30,086 nt of DNA from RZYY01 sp036794825 (GTDB lineage Bacteria; Bacteroidota; Bacteroidia; Bacteroidales; 4484-276), in assembly GCA_036794825.1 (NCBI GenBank), contig DAIRGA010000044.1, positions 1 to 30,086 on the forward strand, given 5' to 3'. Of this stretch, positions 6,928 through 14,741 are shown piece by piece. The notes beneath the pieces were generated by a model that worked only from the letters and a program-made list of their open reading frames with translations, was not told the DNA's origin and did not search any database. How positions within the stretch are numbered: position 1 is the stretch's first letter; every line of letters starts with the position of its first letter. The position numbers were made by a program, and so were the translations under genes.

Positions 6928-9141
6928 TTAGCTGGCATTCTGACGGTCAATTTCGGTGAATTTTCCGGTGGAAGAGGATTGGATGAGGCGGATCCATGCA
7001 CCAGCGGCGAGTGTCATTGCAGCAGTAAGAACAAAGTTGCCACTGTTAGCGATGGTAGACGCGTTGGTTGTGCCGGCGCCGTGGATGGTGTAGATAACTT
7101 CAGCAGTAGCGTTATCGAGGTTAGTGATGGCCGTTGCCTGTGTGTTGGCATTGGTAACGAATACCGTACCACCAGAAACTGAAGGAGTGGCATCATCAGC
7201 ATCGAAGGCGATGGCTGTGGTAACAGCATTGATGCGTTCGATTTCGATAAATTTACCATCGGAGCGTTTCATCAGTACGATTTCTTCACCAACGGCTTCG
7301 GGTTCCCATGCGGCAGAAATGATAGAGAAGTTATCAGATTTTGCGATTGTGATTGCATTGGTCAGGGACCCGCAACGAACGTAAACGAGTTCACCAACGG
7401 TTGCATCGTCAATGTTCGTGATTGCCGTTGCAGCTGAATTAGCAACAGAAACAAGCCGGTTGTGCTGTGCGACTGACGGTGTGGCATCGTCGGCAGTCAT
7501 GGGATGGTAGTATGTGGGGCTAAAGTGCTGATCGTTGACGAAGATCATCTGGTGATCGTAGTCCTGTTCCCCTGCGCTGGCGAATTTCTTACCAACGAGG
7601 AAAGCCCAAACGGATTCTCTCCAGTTCGACCAAACTTTGAGGGTCCAGTCTTCCTGTTCAATTGAGAAGTTGTACATTTCACCGGGAACATCTTCGAAGA
7701 GGGAGATATTACCACGGAGGGTAGCGATGAAACGACCGTACATATCGGCGTTGGGAACTGCTTCGATTTTAACAGCGGGATATTCTTTTACCCAGTTGAT
7801 ATCACCTATGTAATTGGTATTGGCACCGTAAACTGTTTCCAGTTTTTTGTTGTAATGAGCCAGCCAGATGGAGGGCATGTACAGAACGAGCATACCGGAA
7901 TCACGGATTTCAGCGGGGATGGCAGATATCATGTCATAGACATAGGTATCGATGTTTGAAGTGGTGGGCAGACCAAGTTCGAATTCCTTGATCTGGTAAT
8001 TGGCAACCTTTGATTTGATGAATTCATACAACCCGTTGCAAGCACCGAGGGCGGTACCTTTTACGTTGGTGGTAGGAGCAACGTATTTACCTTTAACACG
8101 GCGGAGTTCGCGTTCGTTGTGAAGTTTTTTACCGGCTTCAATGAGGAGGTACTCGATGAAGGACCATTTCATTGTGTCGGAACCTTCTTTATTGAGGTAG
8201 CCGATCCACTGTTTTTCGATGGCTTTGAGGTTGGTGAACTTCTGGGCGAACATTACATCACGCATCTGAAGGATCTCAGGTTCGAAGTTGTAGGAACCGG
8301 AAACGACATTGGCGAAAGTCGAACCGGTGTTACCTGCCTGAGAGAAATCGTCGCTCATGAACATGTTCACGAGAACTGCCTGATCCTGATACCCTGACTG
8401 AACGGGGAAAAGTTTTTCCACCGAGGGGAGTTCAACAAGGAAAGACTGAATTCGGTCCTGCATCCGGATGCGGTACTGGTTACCAAGGTCAGAACCGAGC
8501 GCAGTATAATCCACGGAAGTGGTTGCGTAGAGCTGAGCGAGGTCTTCCCTGAGAGCTCTGTAGTCACCTGACGAAGCCATTGGAGCGGGAATGCTCATGC
8601 CATACTTTTGCATGATAGCAGCATATGCACGTTGGTTGTAAGGACGGGAAGCGTCAATTTTCAGCATGTCGAGCTGAACGCCGTACAGGTGCTTATCGTC
8701 CCTGGGGTTAAGTTTGGGTTTTGGGGGATCGACTTTACCGGCCGGGGGATCGGCAACGGCTTTCTGACTGATGACCTGAAGGGCGGCCTGCAGCTGCTCG
8801 ATCTTTTTGTTCAGGGCAGTGATTTCACCGGCATTCTTTTGTTTGTCGGTATTGGCAGTAGCCAGCTGCTGATTGAGGCCTTCGATCTGTGCCTGGAGGG
8901 CTTCGACCTGTCCATTGCCATCAGCGGGAGGATTGCCTTTGCCGGTACCGGCTGGATCACCAGAAGCCGCAGCACCTTTGTTAAGGGCTTCGAGTTCTTT
9001 ATCCACCAGATCAAGTGTGGCTTTACCGAAATGTTTTTCGACGTTTGCGCGCTGTTCATCGGTAAGAACATGCTTACCGTCCTTTTCAGCGAATTTCTCG
9101 ATTTTGAAGAACGAGAGAAGGAAAATCAGGAATTGGTTCAT
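6928..9141 (-). CDS. Major capsid protein fused to scaffold and surface domains
   Basis: The 737-residue protein has three parts. Residues 1-150 are scaffold-like: LTDEQRANVEKHFGKA, a Gly/Pro linker and a coiled coil at about 80-125, comparable to the delta domain of HK97-type capsids. Residues 150-545 are the likely capsid core (GSDLGNQYRIRMQDRI, KKLHNERELRRVKGKY, WRESVWAFLVG). Residues 551-648 and 649-737 are two tandem repeats beginning DDATPSV and ending in FIEIER or FTEIDR, probably exposed decoration domains. The S49 protease immediately upstream would remove the scaffold during maturation. No head gene intervenes between protease and capsid. Confidence 0.8.
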   Translation of the reverse strand: MNQFLIFLLSFFKIEKFAEKDGKHVLTDEQRANVEKHFGKATLDLVDKELEALNKGAAASGDPAGTGKGNPPADGNGQVEALQAQIEGLNQQLATANTDKQKNAGEITALNKKIEQLQAALQVISQKAVADPPAGKVDPPKPKLNPRDDKHLYGVQLDMLKIDASRPYNQRAYAAIMQKYGMSIPAPMASSGDYRALREDLAQLYATTSVDYTALGSDLGNQYRIRMQDRIQSFLVELPSVEKLFPVQSGYQDQAVLVNMFMSDDFSQAGNTGSTFANVVSGSYNFEPEILQMRDVMFAQKFTNLKAIEKQWIGYLNKEGSDTMKWSFIEYLLIEAGKKLHNERELRRVKGKYVAPTTNVKGTALGACNGLYEFIKSKVANYQIKEFELGLPTTSNIDTYVYDMISAIPAEIRDSGMLVLYMPSIWLAHYNKKLETVYGANTNYIGDINWVKEYPAVKIEAVPNADMYGRFIATLRGNISLFEDVPGEMYNFSIEQEDWTLKVWSNWRESVWAFLVGKKFASAGEQDYDHQMIFVNDQHFSPTYYHPMTADDATPSVAQHNRLVSVANSAATAITNIDDATVGELVYVRCGSLTNAITIAKSDNFSIISAAWEPEAVGEEIVLMKRSDGKFIEIERINAVTTAIAFDADDATPSVSGGTVFVTNANTQATAITNLDNATAEVIYTIHGAGTTNASTIANSGNFVLTAAMTLAAGAWIRLIQSSSTGKFTEIDRQNAS

Positions 9142-9179
9142 GGTATTTGGGTTTTGGGGGTTGAGTTTGTGTTTGTTTT

Positions 9180-9202
9180 CACTCGCGAAACGCGAGCGAC
9201 TG
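9180..9202. repeat. Short palindromic repeat (outer hairpin only)
   Basis: CACTCGC, a 5-base loop, then GCGAGCGACTG. It is the outer hairpin of the 6863 element without the core. It lies in the protease-capsid gap. Confidence 0.75.
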
Positions 9203-9219
9203 TTATTAGCATGACGATG

Positions 9220-10074
9220 TTATTTAAGAAAGCGGTGCAGTGAGTTTTTCATACCGAGTTTATATGCGTAGTCAACGGCGTCGGAGAATGAAGCGATTTC
9301 ATGAGCGAGGCCGAGCTTCAGGGCATCTTCAGCGTAATAGACAGCGCCTTTAAATACTTCTGAATCGGCAGCGATTCCCATGTTTTTCTGAATTGCCTCA
9401 TGGAATATCTCGTTTGCAAAGTTGAGTGAATTTAAAAGTATGGATTTGTCACCCTTTTCAAGCCATGCACGGAATTCTTCATTTTTCCGGGTTGATTTAT
9501 CGGCGTATACGTCTTCGATTTTCACACCGAGTTTATCGCGCAGCGCCTGGGTGAAATCCATCAAACTTGTCATAATGCCTATTGAACCGACGCGGTCGAG
9601 ACGGCTGCTAAGGAAAATTCGTTTTGTGCCAGAAAGCCACCACATAGCAGCTGAAGCACCGATGTTTTCAACAAGCCCGACAAAGGGGAGCGGGCTGTTC
9701 TTAATAGCATCGGAGGCGATATCAGTATAATGAACCATACCACCCGGGGAGTTTACATGTAAAACGCCGGCAATGATATTAGGGTTTGATTCTGCCTGAT
9801 GGAGAATTTCAACGGTACGTCTTGCTTGCCAAGAAGTAATTGGGCCATCAAGGGGAAGAACCAGGACTGAGTTGGGGGCGACGCTATCGCACATGACATC
9901 CCACCTGTCGGCGAGATTGGGAGCAATAGCGTATGGTTGAGTGAGAGCTTTGAAGTCTGATTCCTGGATCTTCGACCCATTGATGTACGAAAGCAACATC
10001 GGGAAATATTCAATGGCTGTTTCCATGTGGATGAACCAGCGGGCAGAAAGAATCTGAATTGCTTTTGAGTACAT
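9220..10074 (-). CDS. S49-family (SppA/ClpP-like) prohead protease
   Basis: It is a serine protease of the S49 type used by phages to mature proheads. From ATG 10074 the protein is 284 residues. The ClpP-fold strand VLHVNSPGG is at about 104-112, the nucleophile segment NIGASAAMW places Ser141, and VYADKSTRKNE places Lys193. The 52-residue Ser-Lys spacing equals that known for Bacillus SppA. The frame is open upstream to 10197, but those residues look unlike protein and overlap a palindromic repeat, so the MYSKAI start is preferred. Its place directly before the capsid gene supports a maturation role. Confidence 0.83.
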   Translation of the reverse strand: MYSKAIQILSARWFIHMETAIEYFPMLLSYINGSKIQESDFKALTQPYAIAPNLADRWDVMCDSVAPNSVLVLPLDGPITSWQARRTVEILHQAESNPNIIAGVLHVNSPGGMVHYTDIASDAIKNSPLPFVGLVENIGASAAMWWLSGTKRIFLSSRLDRVGSIGIMTSLMDFTQALRDKLGVKIEDVYADKSTRKNEEFRAWLEKGDKSILLNSLNFANEIFHEAIQKNMGIAADSEVFKGAVYYAEDALKLGLAHEIASFSDAVDYAYKLGMKNSLHRFLK

Positions 10075-10193
10075 GATCGATTGTTTCTGCAATAATATAT
10101 AATGTATAGGGGGTATGGAAGGACATGGAAAATAGCGGGAAAGGATTGAAGGAGTAGGATAGCTATTAATATAACTGTCACACGCCGATTGTG

Positions 10194-10217
10194 TCACTCG
10201 TCACAGACGAGCGACTG
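10194..10217. repeat. Short palindromic repeat variant
   Basis: TCACTCGTCACAGACGAGCGACTG, a variant of the CACTCGC hairpin with arms CTCGTC/GACGAG. A half copy (GCGAGCGACTG) follows at about 10226. It lies in the gene-free gap 10075-10359, where nothing else is evident. Confidence 0.7.
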
Positions 10218-10359
10218 TGTGGGAATGCGAGCGACTGAAAAGAAGAAAGATGTAATAGTATGATATTGTGTAAGTAAGTTTATGGTTATAGCAAGAAATT
10301 AGCATAATATGATGAATAAAAGTGACTGAAAAAGATTACCGGACAAGTTGCGGACAGTT

Positions 10360-10812
10360 TCAGGCAATTTTTTTACATTTTTTCGTGCATCTGTAGATCA
10401 TTTTTTGTAGTGTGTCGTAATTTGTTTTATCAAAAGTAATGGAGTAATCGGCGCAAAATTGAAGGATGACTTCTTTAAGCGTTTTACCGGATCGTATTTT
10501 ATCCCGGGTATAATTCATAAGGACTTCGATAAAGTGTTGCCTGATTGTTCGCTGAAAATACTTTTGGTTGTAGTCTGTCATGTAGTAATTGTAGCTGCGT
10601 ACATCAAAGTCATCCATCCTGCGAAGATCAAAGGTATATACATCGTCACCGCGCATTGGGGTAATGACTTTGTCTTTGGGTACTTTTTTAAGCAGGGGCT
10701 TAATAATAAGTTGCACAAAAGAATGAAGCCCTGAGTTGTCATTCATGAAATTTGCCCTGCAATTGAGATACTCTTTTAAGTAGGGCTTGATTCGGATTTG
10801 GACGGTGTACAT
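10360..10812 (-). CDS. Hypothetical basic phage protein
   Basis: The family is not recognised. The 150-residue product is basic and aromatic-rich, with YNYYMTDYNQKYFQRTIRQHF near residue 75 and a Lys/Arg-rich end (KMIYRCTKKCKKIA). The C-terminal third (LKEVILQFCADYSI, then YDTLQKMIYR) could be a helix-turn-helix. The gene stands alone between the head genes and the small accessory genes, a location where phages often keep late regulators, but that is inference only. Confidence 0.55.
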   Translation of the reverse strand: MYTVQIRIKPYLKEYLNCRANFMNDNSGLHSFVQLIIKPLLKKVPKDKVITPMRGDDVYTFDLRRMDDFDVRSYNYYMTDYNQKYFQRTIRQHFIEVLMNYTRDKIRSGKTLKEVILQFCADYSITFDKTNYDTLQKMIYRCTKKCKKIA

Positions 10813-10834
10813 AGGTTATTGATTTGAAGATTTA

Positions 10835-11164
10835 TTATTCTGTTGCCATGTTTTCGAGTGGAATATTTTCAGAAGGATCAAATTCATGATAAACCCAATA
10901 ACCATAAGCATCAGCGATGCAATTTATTAGGGATTTACTTAAGTTATTGGCAATTTTTAAGCGTTCAATATAATCTTCTTGATCTATCTCATAGATTTTA
11001 TTATGAAGATTATCGAGGGTTTCAGTTGTTTTAATCTCAGCGTTGATTTTGTGAGATATATTGTTGCGATATTTAGATTTTAATTGGCTAAAGAATATTA
11101 TAAATATACCTGTAGTTAAGCCAACAAACCCGCCGATGATGCTGCCGAGAATTGATTCTTCCAT
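10835..11164 (-). CDS. Small single-pass membrane protein
   Basis: The 109-residue protein has one N-terminal hydrophobic segment (about residues 6-28, ILGSIIGGFVGLTTGIFIIF) with a Gly-rich glycine-zipper pattern, then a charged region with helical periodicity (KINAEIKTTETLDNLHNKI). It is probably anchored in the inner membrane with the rest in the cytoplasm. No family is recognised. It is AT-rich like the next genes and may belong to accessory cargo. Confidence 0.55.
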   Translation of the reverse strand: MEESILGSIIGGFVGLTTGIFIIFFSQLKSKYRNNISHKINAEIKTTETLDNLHNKIYEIDQEDYIERLKIANNLSKSLINCIADAYGYWVYHEFDPSENIPLENMATE

Positions 11165-11176
11165 TGTTTTTGTCTC

Positions 11177-11356
11177 CTATTTTTGGTTTTTATTGGGACA
11201 GCTCGCGAGATGTCCGTACTGATTGGTTGATTTGTAAATGCAGTCAAAATCGTAGTTACATAGACCATTTGCATCTTGTGCCATGCAGTGTGATTTGCAG
11301 TTGCATTTCTTCTTGATGCTTGCTAAAGTTCGCTTTGGTTTGTTTTTTTGTTTCAT
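11177..11356 (-). CDS. Small cysteine-rich ORF (59 aa)
   Basis: ATG 11356 opens a frame beginning MKQKNKPKRTLASIKKK with cysteines in CNCKSHC and CNYDFDC spacing. Five closely spaced cysteines and a basic N-terminus suggest a metal-binding mini-protein. The last ~12 residues (YGHLASCP and following) come from a REP-like repeat at 11195-11219, so the native C-terminus was probably changed by insertion. The alternative overlapping frame 11256-11447 looks less protein-like. Similar Cys-rich mini-proteins are at 17301-17468. Confidence 0.45.
   Translation of the reverse strand: MKQKNKPKRTLASIKKKCNCKSHCMAQDANGLCNYDFDCIYKSTNQYGHLASCPNKNQK
11195..11219 (-). repeat. REP-like palindrome
   Basis: GGGACAGCTCGCGAGATGTCC then GTAC; one arm base differs from the perfect copy at 11377-11402. 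It overlaps the 3' end of the Cys-rich ORF. Confidence 0.7.
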
Positions 11357-11376
11357 TTTTTGTTCCCTTTTTTTTT

Positions 11377-11402
11377 GGGGACAGCTCGCGAGCTGTCCGT
11401 AC
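11377..11402 (-). repeat. REP-like palindrome
   Basis: The perfect palindrome GGACAGCTCGCGAGCTGTCC is followed by GTAC, preceded on the plus strand by a T-rich run. It lies just upstream of the Cys-rich ORF start. Confidence 0.75.
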
Positions 11403-11426
11403 TTTTTTTTGTTTTTTGCAACGTTT

Positions 11427-11475
11427 GCTAACGGTCGCTAACCGCAATTAAAAAAGCGGTTAGCGCTTCGTTAGC
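11427..11475. repeat. attC-like bulged hairpin at the 3' end of the methyltransferase
   Basis: GCTAACG (11427-11433), 2 bases, CGCTAACCGC (11436-11445), a loop of 10, GCGGTTAGCG (11456-11465), 3 bases, CGTTAGC (11469-11475). Seventeen pairs are interrupted by an asymmetric bulge, the R/L-box layout of integron attC sites. The stop codon of the methyltransferase (11471-11473) lies inside the GCTAAC box. The boxes do not exactly fit the classical GTTRRRY consensus. Confidence 0.7.
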
Positions 11476-12193
11476 CACAAGTGCTTGCCTCGGTGCTATA
11501 ATCAAAGTTTAGTGCTGTTTGCCCATAATTTATTTGCCCTCGCTCTTTTGCTTTTTCAAAGCAATTAAAAATGTGTAAGCCAAAATCTGGATGCACACAA
11601 TTACGCAATACTTGTCCTGGGCAATGGTTTCCTTTGTAATAAATATTTCCTTCGTAATGTATCCCTAACCATTTTTTAAATCGGTCTGTATCTTTTGTAG
11701 TTCCAAGTTTGCTAAAGTTCTTAATGTTTGGCATATCAAAATCATCTATTTCAAAATTACTCCAAATCAAATGCCTGCCAAGTTCTTTAGTTGGCTTAAT
11801 AAGTGGTTCGTAATATGGTTTCACATTTTCAACAACCCAACTCCCATTGTAAAAGTGACTTAAAAATATAATAGTTTGCCAAAGTTGCATATCAAAGAAG
11901 TCTGCAACATCGTGTCGGGTCGCTTTCATCATTTTACTATGCTTTTGGCATGGCGGAGAAGCCCAAATAAAATCAAACTCGTTTCGATGTTCTTTCAAAT
12001 ATTGCATAGCATCACCAATTATAACTTTATCATTGGGGTTATTATCCTGGTAGACTTTTGCAATCTTTTCTTCCATTTCAACGGCAGTTACTTCTACATT
12101 TCCCCACTTTAAGCGGTTTCCTCCAAGTCCTGCAAATAGGTTAAGGCATTTTATTTTTTGCCCTCCCTTAAATAAATTATTACTATCGTTCAT
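11471..12193 (-). CDS. DNA (cytosine-5) methyltransferase, compact
   Basis: It transfers a methyl group from S-adenosylmethionine to cytosine C5. Motif I is CLNLFAGLGGNR (17-26), motif IV is ASPPCQKHS with catalytic Cys82, and motif VI is VVENV (120-124). At 240 residues it is shorter than most C5 enzymes; the target-recognition region is brief and motif X at the C-terminus is not obvious (INYGQTALNFDY may be the relic). Flanking DNA has attC-like hairpins on both sides, suggesting acquisition as a cassette. No restriction enzyme partner is visible, so it may protect phage DNA from host restriction. Confidence 0.85.
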   Translation of the reverse strand: MNDSNNLFKGGQKIKCLNLFAGLGGNRLKWGNVEVTAVEMEEKIAKVYQDNNPNDKVIIGDAMQYLKEHRNEFDFIWASPPCQKHSKMMKATRHDVADFFDMQLWQTIIFLSHFYNGSWVVENVKPYYEPLIKPTKELGRHLIWSNFEIDDFDMPNIKNFSKLGTTKDTDRFKKWLGIHYEGNIYYKGNHCPGQVLRNCVHPDFGLHIFNCFEKAKERGQINYGQTALNFDYSTEASTCG

Positions 12194-12229
12194 TTAATCA
12201 AGTTTTTCGTTATTAAATCGCACCAGATG

Positions 12230-12325
12230 GCTAACACGTGGTATAAAACAAAACCTCTGGTTGCTTAGTCTCTTTGTTCGGGCTGTGGTGCTGTCGGTTT
12301 CGATTTCATACCACAAGCCGTTAGC
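12230..12325. repeat. attC-like bulged hairpin upstream of the methyltransferase
   Basis: GCTAAC (12230-12235), 2 bases, GTGGTAT (12238-12244) pair with ATACCAC (12308-12314), 5 bases, GTTAGC (12320-12325). Inner AAAACC/GGTTT segments can extend the stem. The stop codon of the 12321-12782 gene is inside the GTTAGC box, as at the other hairpin. No gene is present in this gap. Confidence 0.72.
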
Positions 12326-12782
12326 AATCCATTGCATAGATTGAGTGTTTTATGTGGTGGATAGGGGTAATGTGTTTGTGGCACTTGCTGCACTGGAATT
12401 TGTAGAACGTGACTTCCTGCAGGTCATCAGATATTTTGATTGTACCTTCTGTGACATGGTCGTGTAAGCAATTCGGGCAATGAGTGAGGTAAGAGATGTG
12501 GACCATATCGTTTTTCAGATGGATGGTTTTCTGATTGGTTCCGAGCTGCATGACCGAGATAGGTGGTATCTTCTGTTCTATGCTACGATTTACGAGCTGC
12601 AGCAAATATGAGTCTGTGGACCATCCGGAAGGATAGAAAACACAGTCGGATTGATCGATATCCTGAGGCAGAATAAAACCGGATATTGAGTTGACAGGCA
12701 TAAAACCGGATTTTAATGCAAGGCCGACATAATCATTGACCCGATCGGGGAGTGCTATGATTGCAAGTTTACGGATATTCAT
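12321..12782 (-). CDS. DUF4406-like domain plus zinc ribbon
   Basis: The first ~75 residues resemble the nucleoside 2-deoxyribosyltransferase-like fold of DUF4406: IIALPDRVNDYVGLALKSGFMPVNS followed by SDCVFYPSGWSTDSYLLQLVNR. The C-terminal part carries CPNC and CSKCH pairs about 30 residues apart, a zinc ribbon. Catalysis cannot be assigned because the usual Glu nucleophile was not identified. It starts at ATG 12782, overlapping the upstream gene by 4 bases, and its stop lies in the attC-like box at 12320-12325. Confidence 0.6.
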   Translation of the reverse strand: MNIRKLAIIALPDRVNDYVGLALKSGFMPVNSISGFILPQDIDQSDCVFYPSGWSTDSYLLQLVNRSIEQKIPPISVMQLGTNQKTIHLKNDMVHISYLTHCPNCLHDHVTEGTIKISDDLQEVTFYKFQCSKCHKHITPIHHIKHSIYAMDC

Positions 12783-13102
12783 AAACCAAGGTTTAGTTGG
12801 TTGTTGTCACTCGCAGAATGCGAGCGATAATCGTCACCCTTCGAGTGCCTCAGGGTGACAGATGGGCAGTCGGGCCGTTTGCGTTTGACATTGGATTGCC
12901 ATTTTTCGACTTCGAGAACGTGGTTGCTTACGAGCTCAGCCATTTCTTCGTTATTATCCTGCCGGAGGAGCCAGGCATAATGGCGAAGAACCTGAGCCAT
13001 GTGTTTATCCTGTGCCCGGAAGAGCATTACCGGTTCGTCGTGTGGGATGATCCCGGCACTGTCTTGAACCCGTTCGTTGTAGTCTTGGCGGATGTGTTTC
13101 AT
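12779..13102 (-). CDS. Small conserved phage protein with repeat-derived C-terminus
   Basis: The N-terminal ~75 residues (DYNERVQDSAGIIPHDEPVMLFRAQDKHMAQVLRHYA) match, by recollection, a small protein common in tailed phages and of unknown function. The last ~30 residues (RPDCPSVTLRHSKGDDYRSHSA) come from two palindromic repeats at 12808-12859. The insertion seems to have replaced or extended the original end and left the frame open to a stop that overlaps the next start. It is the first gene after the iteron region. Confidence 0.6.
   Translation of the reverse strand: MKHIRQDYNERVQDSAGIIPHDEPVMLFRAQDKHMAQVLRHYAWLLRQDNNEEMAELVSNHVLEVEKWQSNVKRKRPDCPSVTLRHSKGDDYRSHSASDNNQLNLGL
12808..12859. 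repeat. Tandem CACTCGC hairpin and core repeat
   Basis: CACTCGCAGAATGCGAGCGAT (12808-12828) is followed by a core copy (12837-12859, CCCTTCGAGTGCCTCAGGGT). The two modules are side by side, not nested. They lie inside the 3' end of the 12779-13102 gene. Confidence 0.8.
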
Positions 13103-13475
13103 ATTACGTTGATTTGAAGGTTGTTTGATTTGAAAATTGACCCTTCGAGGGCATCAGGGTGATGAAACGAGTAAGCAAAAAGTGAAAATGTGTTGAAAAT
13201 GTAGTTGAAAATATGCCTACTCGGTTACTCGACCAACTCGAAACTGATTTACAGATATTTATAAATTGTAATTCGAGTAACCTTATTATTTCGAGTAAGC
13301 ACGAGTAAGTAATATAATGGCAATGGTACTCGTAATTGTATTTTATAAACCGCAACAAATCAATATTATATATATTTTCGAGTAACCGAGTAACCCGAGT
13401 AACCATATATTGAAGTTTATTTGCGTGCATTGTTTTATATATATTTATATTAATAATCATTTATTATATTATATA
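13103..13475. other. Iteron region, possible replication origin
   Basis: This 370-bp AT-rich gap holds about ten copies of CGAGTA(A). Forward copies are at 13168, 13274, 13292, 13302, 13379, 13387 and 13396; inverted copies are at 13218, 13225 and 13327. The three at 13379-13404 are back to back at 8-9-base steps (CGAGTAACC). AT-rich runs flank them (13430-13490). The gap lies between the helicase gene and the next operon gene. Clustered iterons with adjacent AT-rich DNA fit an origin; a regulatory role is the alternative. A core repeat is at 13141-13162. The frame 13104-13460 is judged not to be a gene. Confidence 0.6.
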
Positions 13476-14741
13476 TTAGTTAGTTGAATCATATATACAT
13501 GTGACATCATACCCGTAACGTGAATATGATTTGTCGTTGTCGTACTTTTGAACTTTAGGAAATGAGTATGCGTGCAGAGCTTCACCAATCTTTTGAGCTG
13601 AAACTTTCCCAAAATCTTCAGGTCTGATTTTTTTATCTACAATCAGTTTGTCAAAGATCTGTTGCGCGGACATGAATTTACCTTCACCATTTTCAGGTTG
13701 CCGGAAGTACATGCGAATGTATTTCATGGATGGAGATTCAATAAGGTAGCGTGTATTGAATTCTTTAAGCCCGTCGTAGTCATTTACCCAGGAATACTCA
13801 AAATCCTCTTTTAATAGCATCAGGGCTTCTGCGTAGACTTGATCAATATCTACAACCTTATTATATTCCTGCCAGTTTATATCTTCCAGTTCAATGGTGG
13901 CATATCTTCGGAGTCCCATATCCGGAGTTAAAAAACCACCATTTTCTGAGGTTCTGTTACTGGTAAACATAACTGATGCGTATCTTTTAACTTTTTTAGG
14001 GAAAGGATCCCGGGGAAACCGGATGGTGAATTCTTCTGCACTCATTATGCGTTTGAATTCTTCCGGGTTCTTTTTGTTAATTCCGTTAAGTTCGTCGTGA
14101 TTTACAATGAGGTTTCTGGAATAATATTCTTCGAGAGTCATATTTACTTTATAGTCCGGTGAAATTGATTCGTAGTAGAATGAAATAACTTTCGGAATAA
14201 AAAACTGAGTAAGGTAAGTTTTGCCTATACCTTCTTTCGCATGAACAAAACCAAGGGCAACATCATTCATCCGGAGGCCTTTTACCTGGGCAACGAGAGC
14301 TACAATCCATTTTCGAATAAGGTATATCATTCGCTCTTGATAGAAGTTTTTGCTTTTTTTGTCGCCATAATCAGTGGCTTTAAGAAATGAGCAAAGCAGA
14401 TCAATATGAGATTTGCCTTTATATTTGCCTTCTAGACCATTAAAGTACTTAACGATTGGATTGTCTGTTTTGATGTAATTAGGAGATGTTATAATCTTCA
14501 TCAATACATTGTCTGAAACAGAGATGTTCTCATCCCACATATGCAATATGATATCGTTGAAAGTGGGATCATATTTGTATTTTTTCTTATTGCCTTCTTT
14601 TGCAGTTATATACATTCTTGATTTGTCGAGTTCATCAATTGCTATATTGTAGTTTTCATTCAGGAAATCGACAATACGAGATGTCTTGCCCTGAAATGTA
14701 CCTTCCTTGGCCTGAATTCCGGAGAAATTTTTATTCTTCAT
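13476..14741 (-). CDS. VirE/D5-like replicative helicase (DUF5906-type)
   Basis: This P-loop ATPase probably unwinds DNA at the phage origin. Walker A is AKEGIGKT (168-175), Walker B LIVNHDEL (211-218), a sensor-like strand VMFTSN (257-262) and the arginine-finger region RRYATIEL (278-285). This is the arrangement of virulence-associated E and D5-type superfamily 3 helicases. No primase domain is seen in the 421 residues; the N-terminus has SAKEGT-like charged sequence. Its start directly abuts the stop of the helicase-loader-like gene. The iteron region lies just after its stop codon. Confidence 0.75.
   Translation of the reverse strand: MKNKNFSGIQAKEGTFQGKTSRIVDFLNENYNIAIDELDKSRMYITAKEGNKKKYKYDPTFNDIILHMWDENISVSDNVLMKIITSPNYIKTDNPIVKYFNGLEGKYKGKSHIDLLCSFLKATDYGDKKSKNFYQERMIYLIRKWIVALVAQVKGLRMNDVALGFVHAKEGIGKTYLTQFFIPKVISFYYESISPDYKVNMTLEEYYSRNLIVNHDELNGINKKNPEEFKRIMSAEEFTIRFPRDPFPKKVKRYASVMFTSNRTSENGGFLTPDMGLRRYATIELEDINWQEYNKVVDIDQVYAEALMLLKEDFEYSWVNDYDGLKEFNTRYLIESPSMKYIRMYFRQPENGEGKFMSAQQIFDKLIVDKKIRPEDFGKVSAQKIGEALHAYSFPKVQKYDNDKSYSRYGYDVTCIYDSTN

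Noticed and set aside
8608..9243. 211-residue plus-strand frame
   Set aside because: It is opposite the N-terminal part of the capsid gene and has no protein features of its own.
11256..11447. 63-residue frame overlapping the Cys-rich ORF
   Set aside because: It is low-complexity Lys/Thr sequence running through a REP-like repeat; the alternative Cys-rich frame is better.
11427..12325. Standard integron
   Set aside because: No IntI-type integrase is present and the boxes differ from the GTTRRRY consensus; only the layout is attC-like.
13168..13404. CRISPR array
   Set aside because: Repeats are 7-9 bases in both directions with irregular spacing, too short for a CRISPR array.
13104..13460. 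118-residue open frame on the minus strand
   Set aside because: It lies over the iteron and AT-rich region, has poor protein-like composition and ends in repeat-derived sequence.
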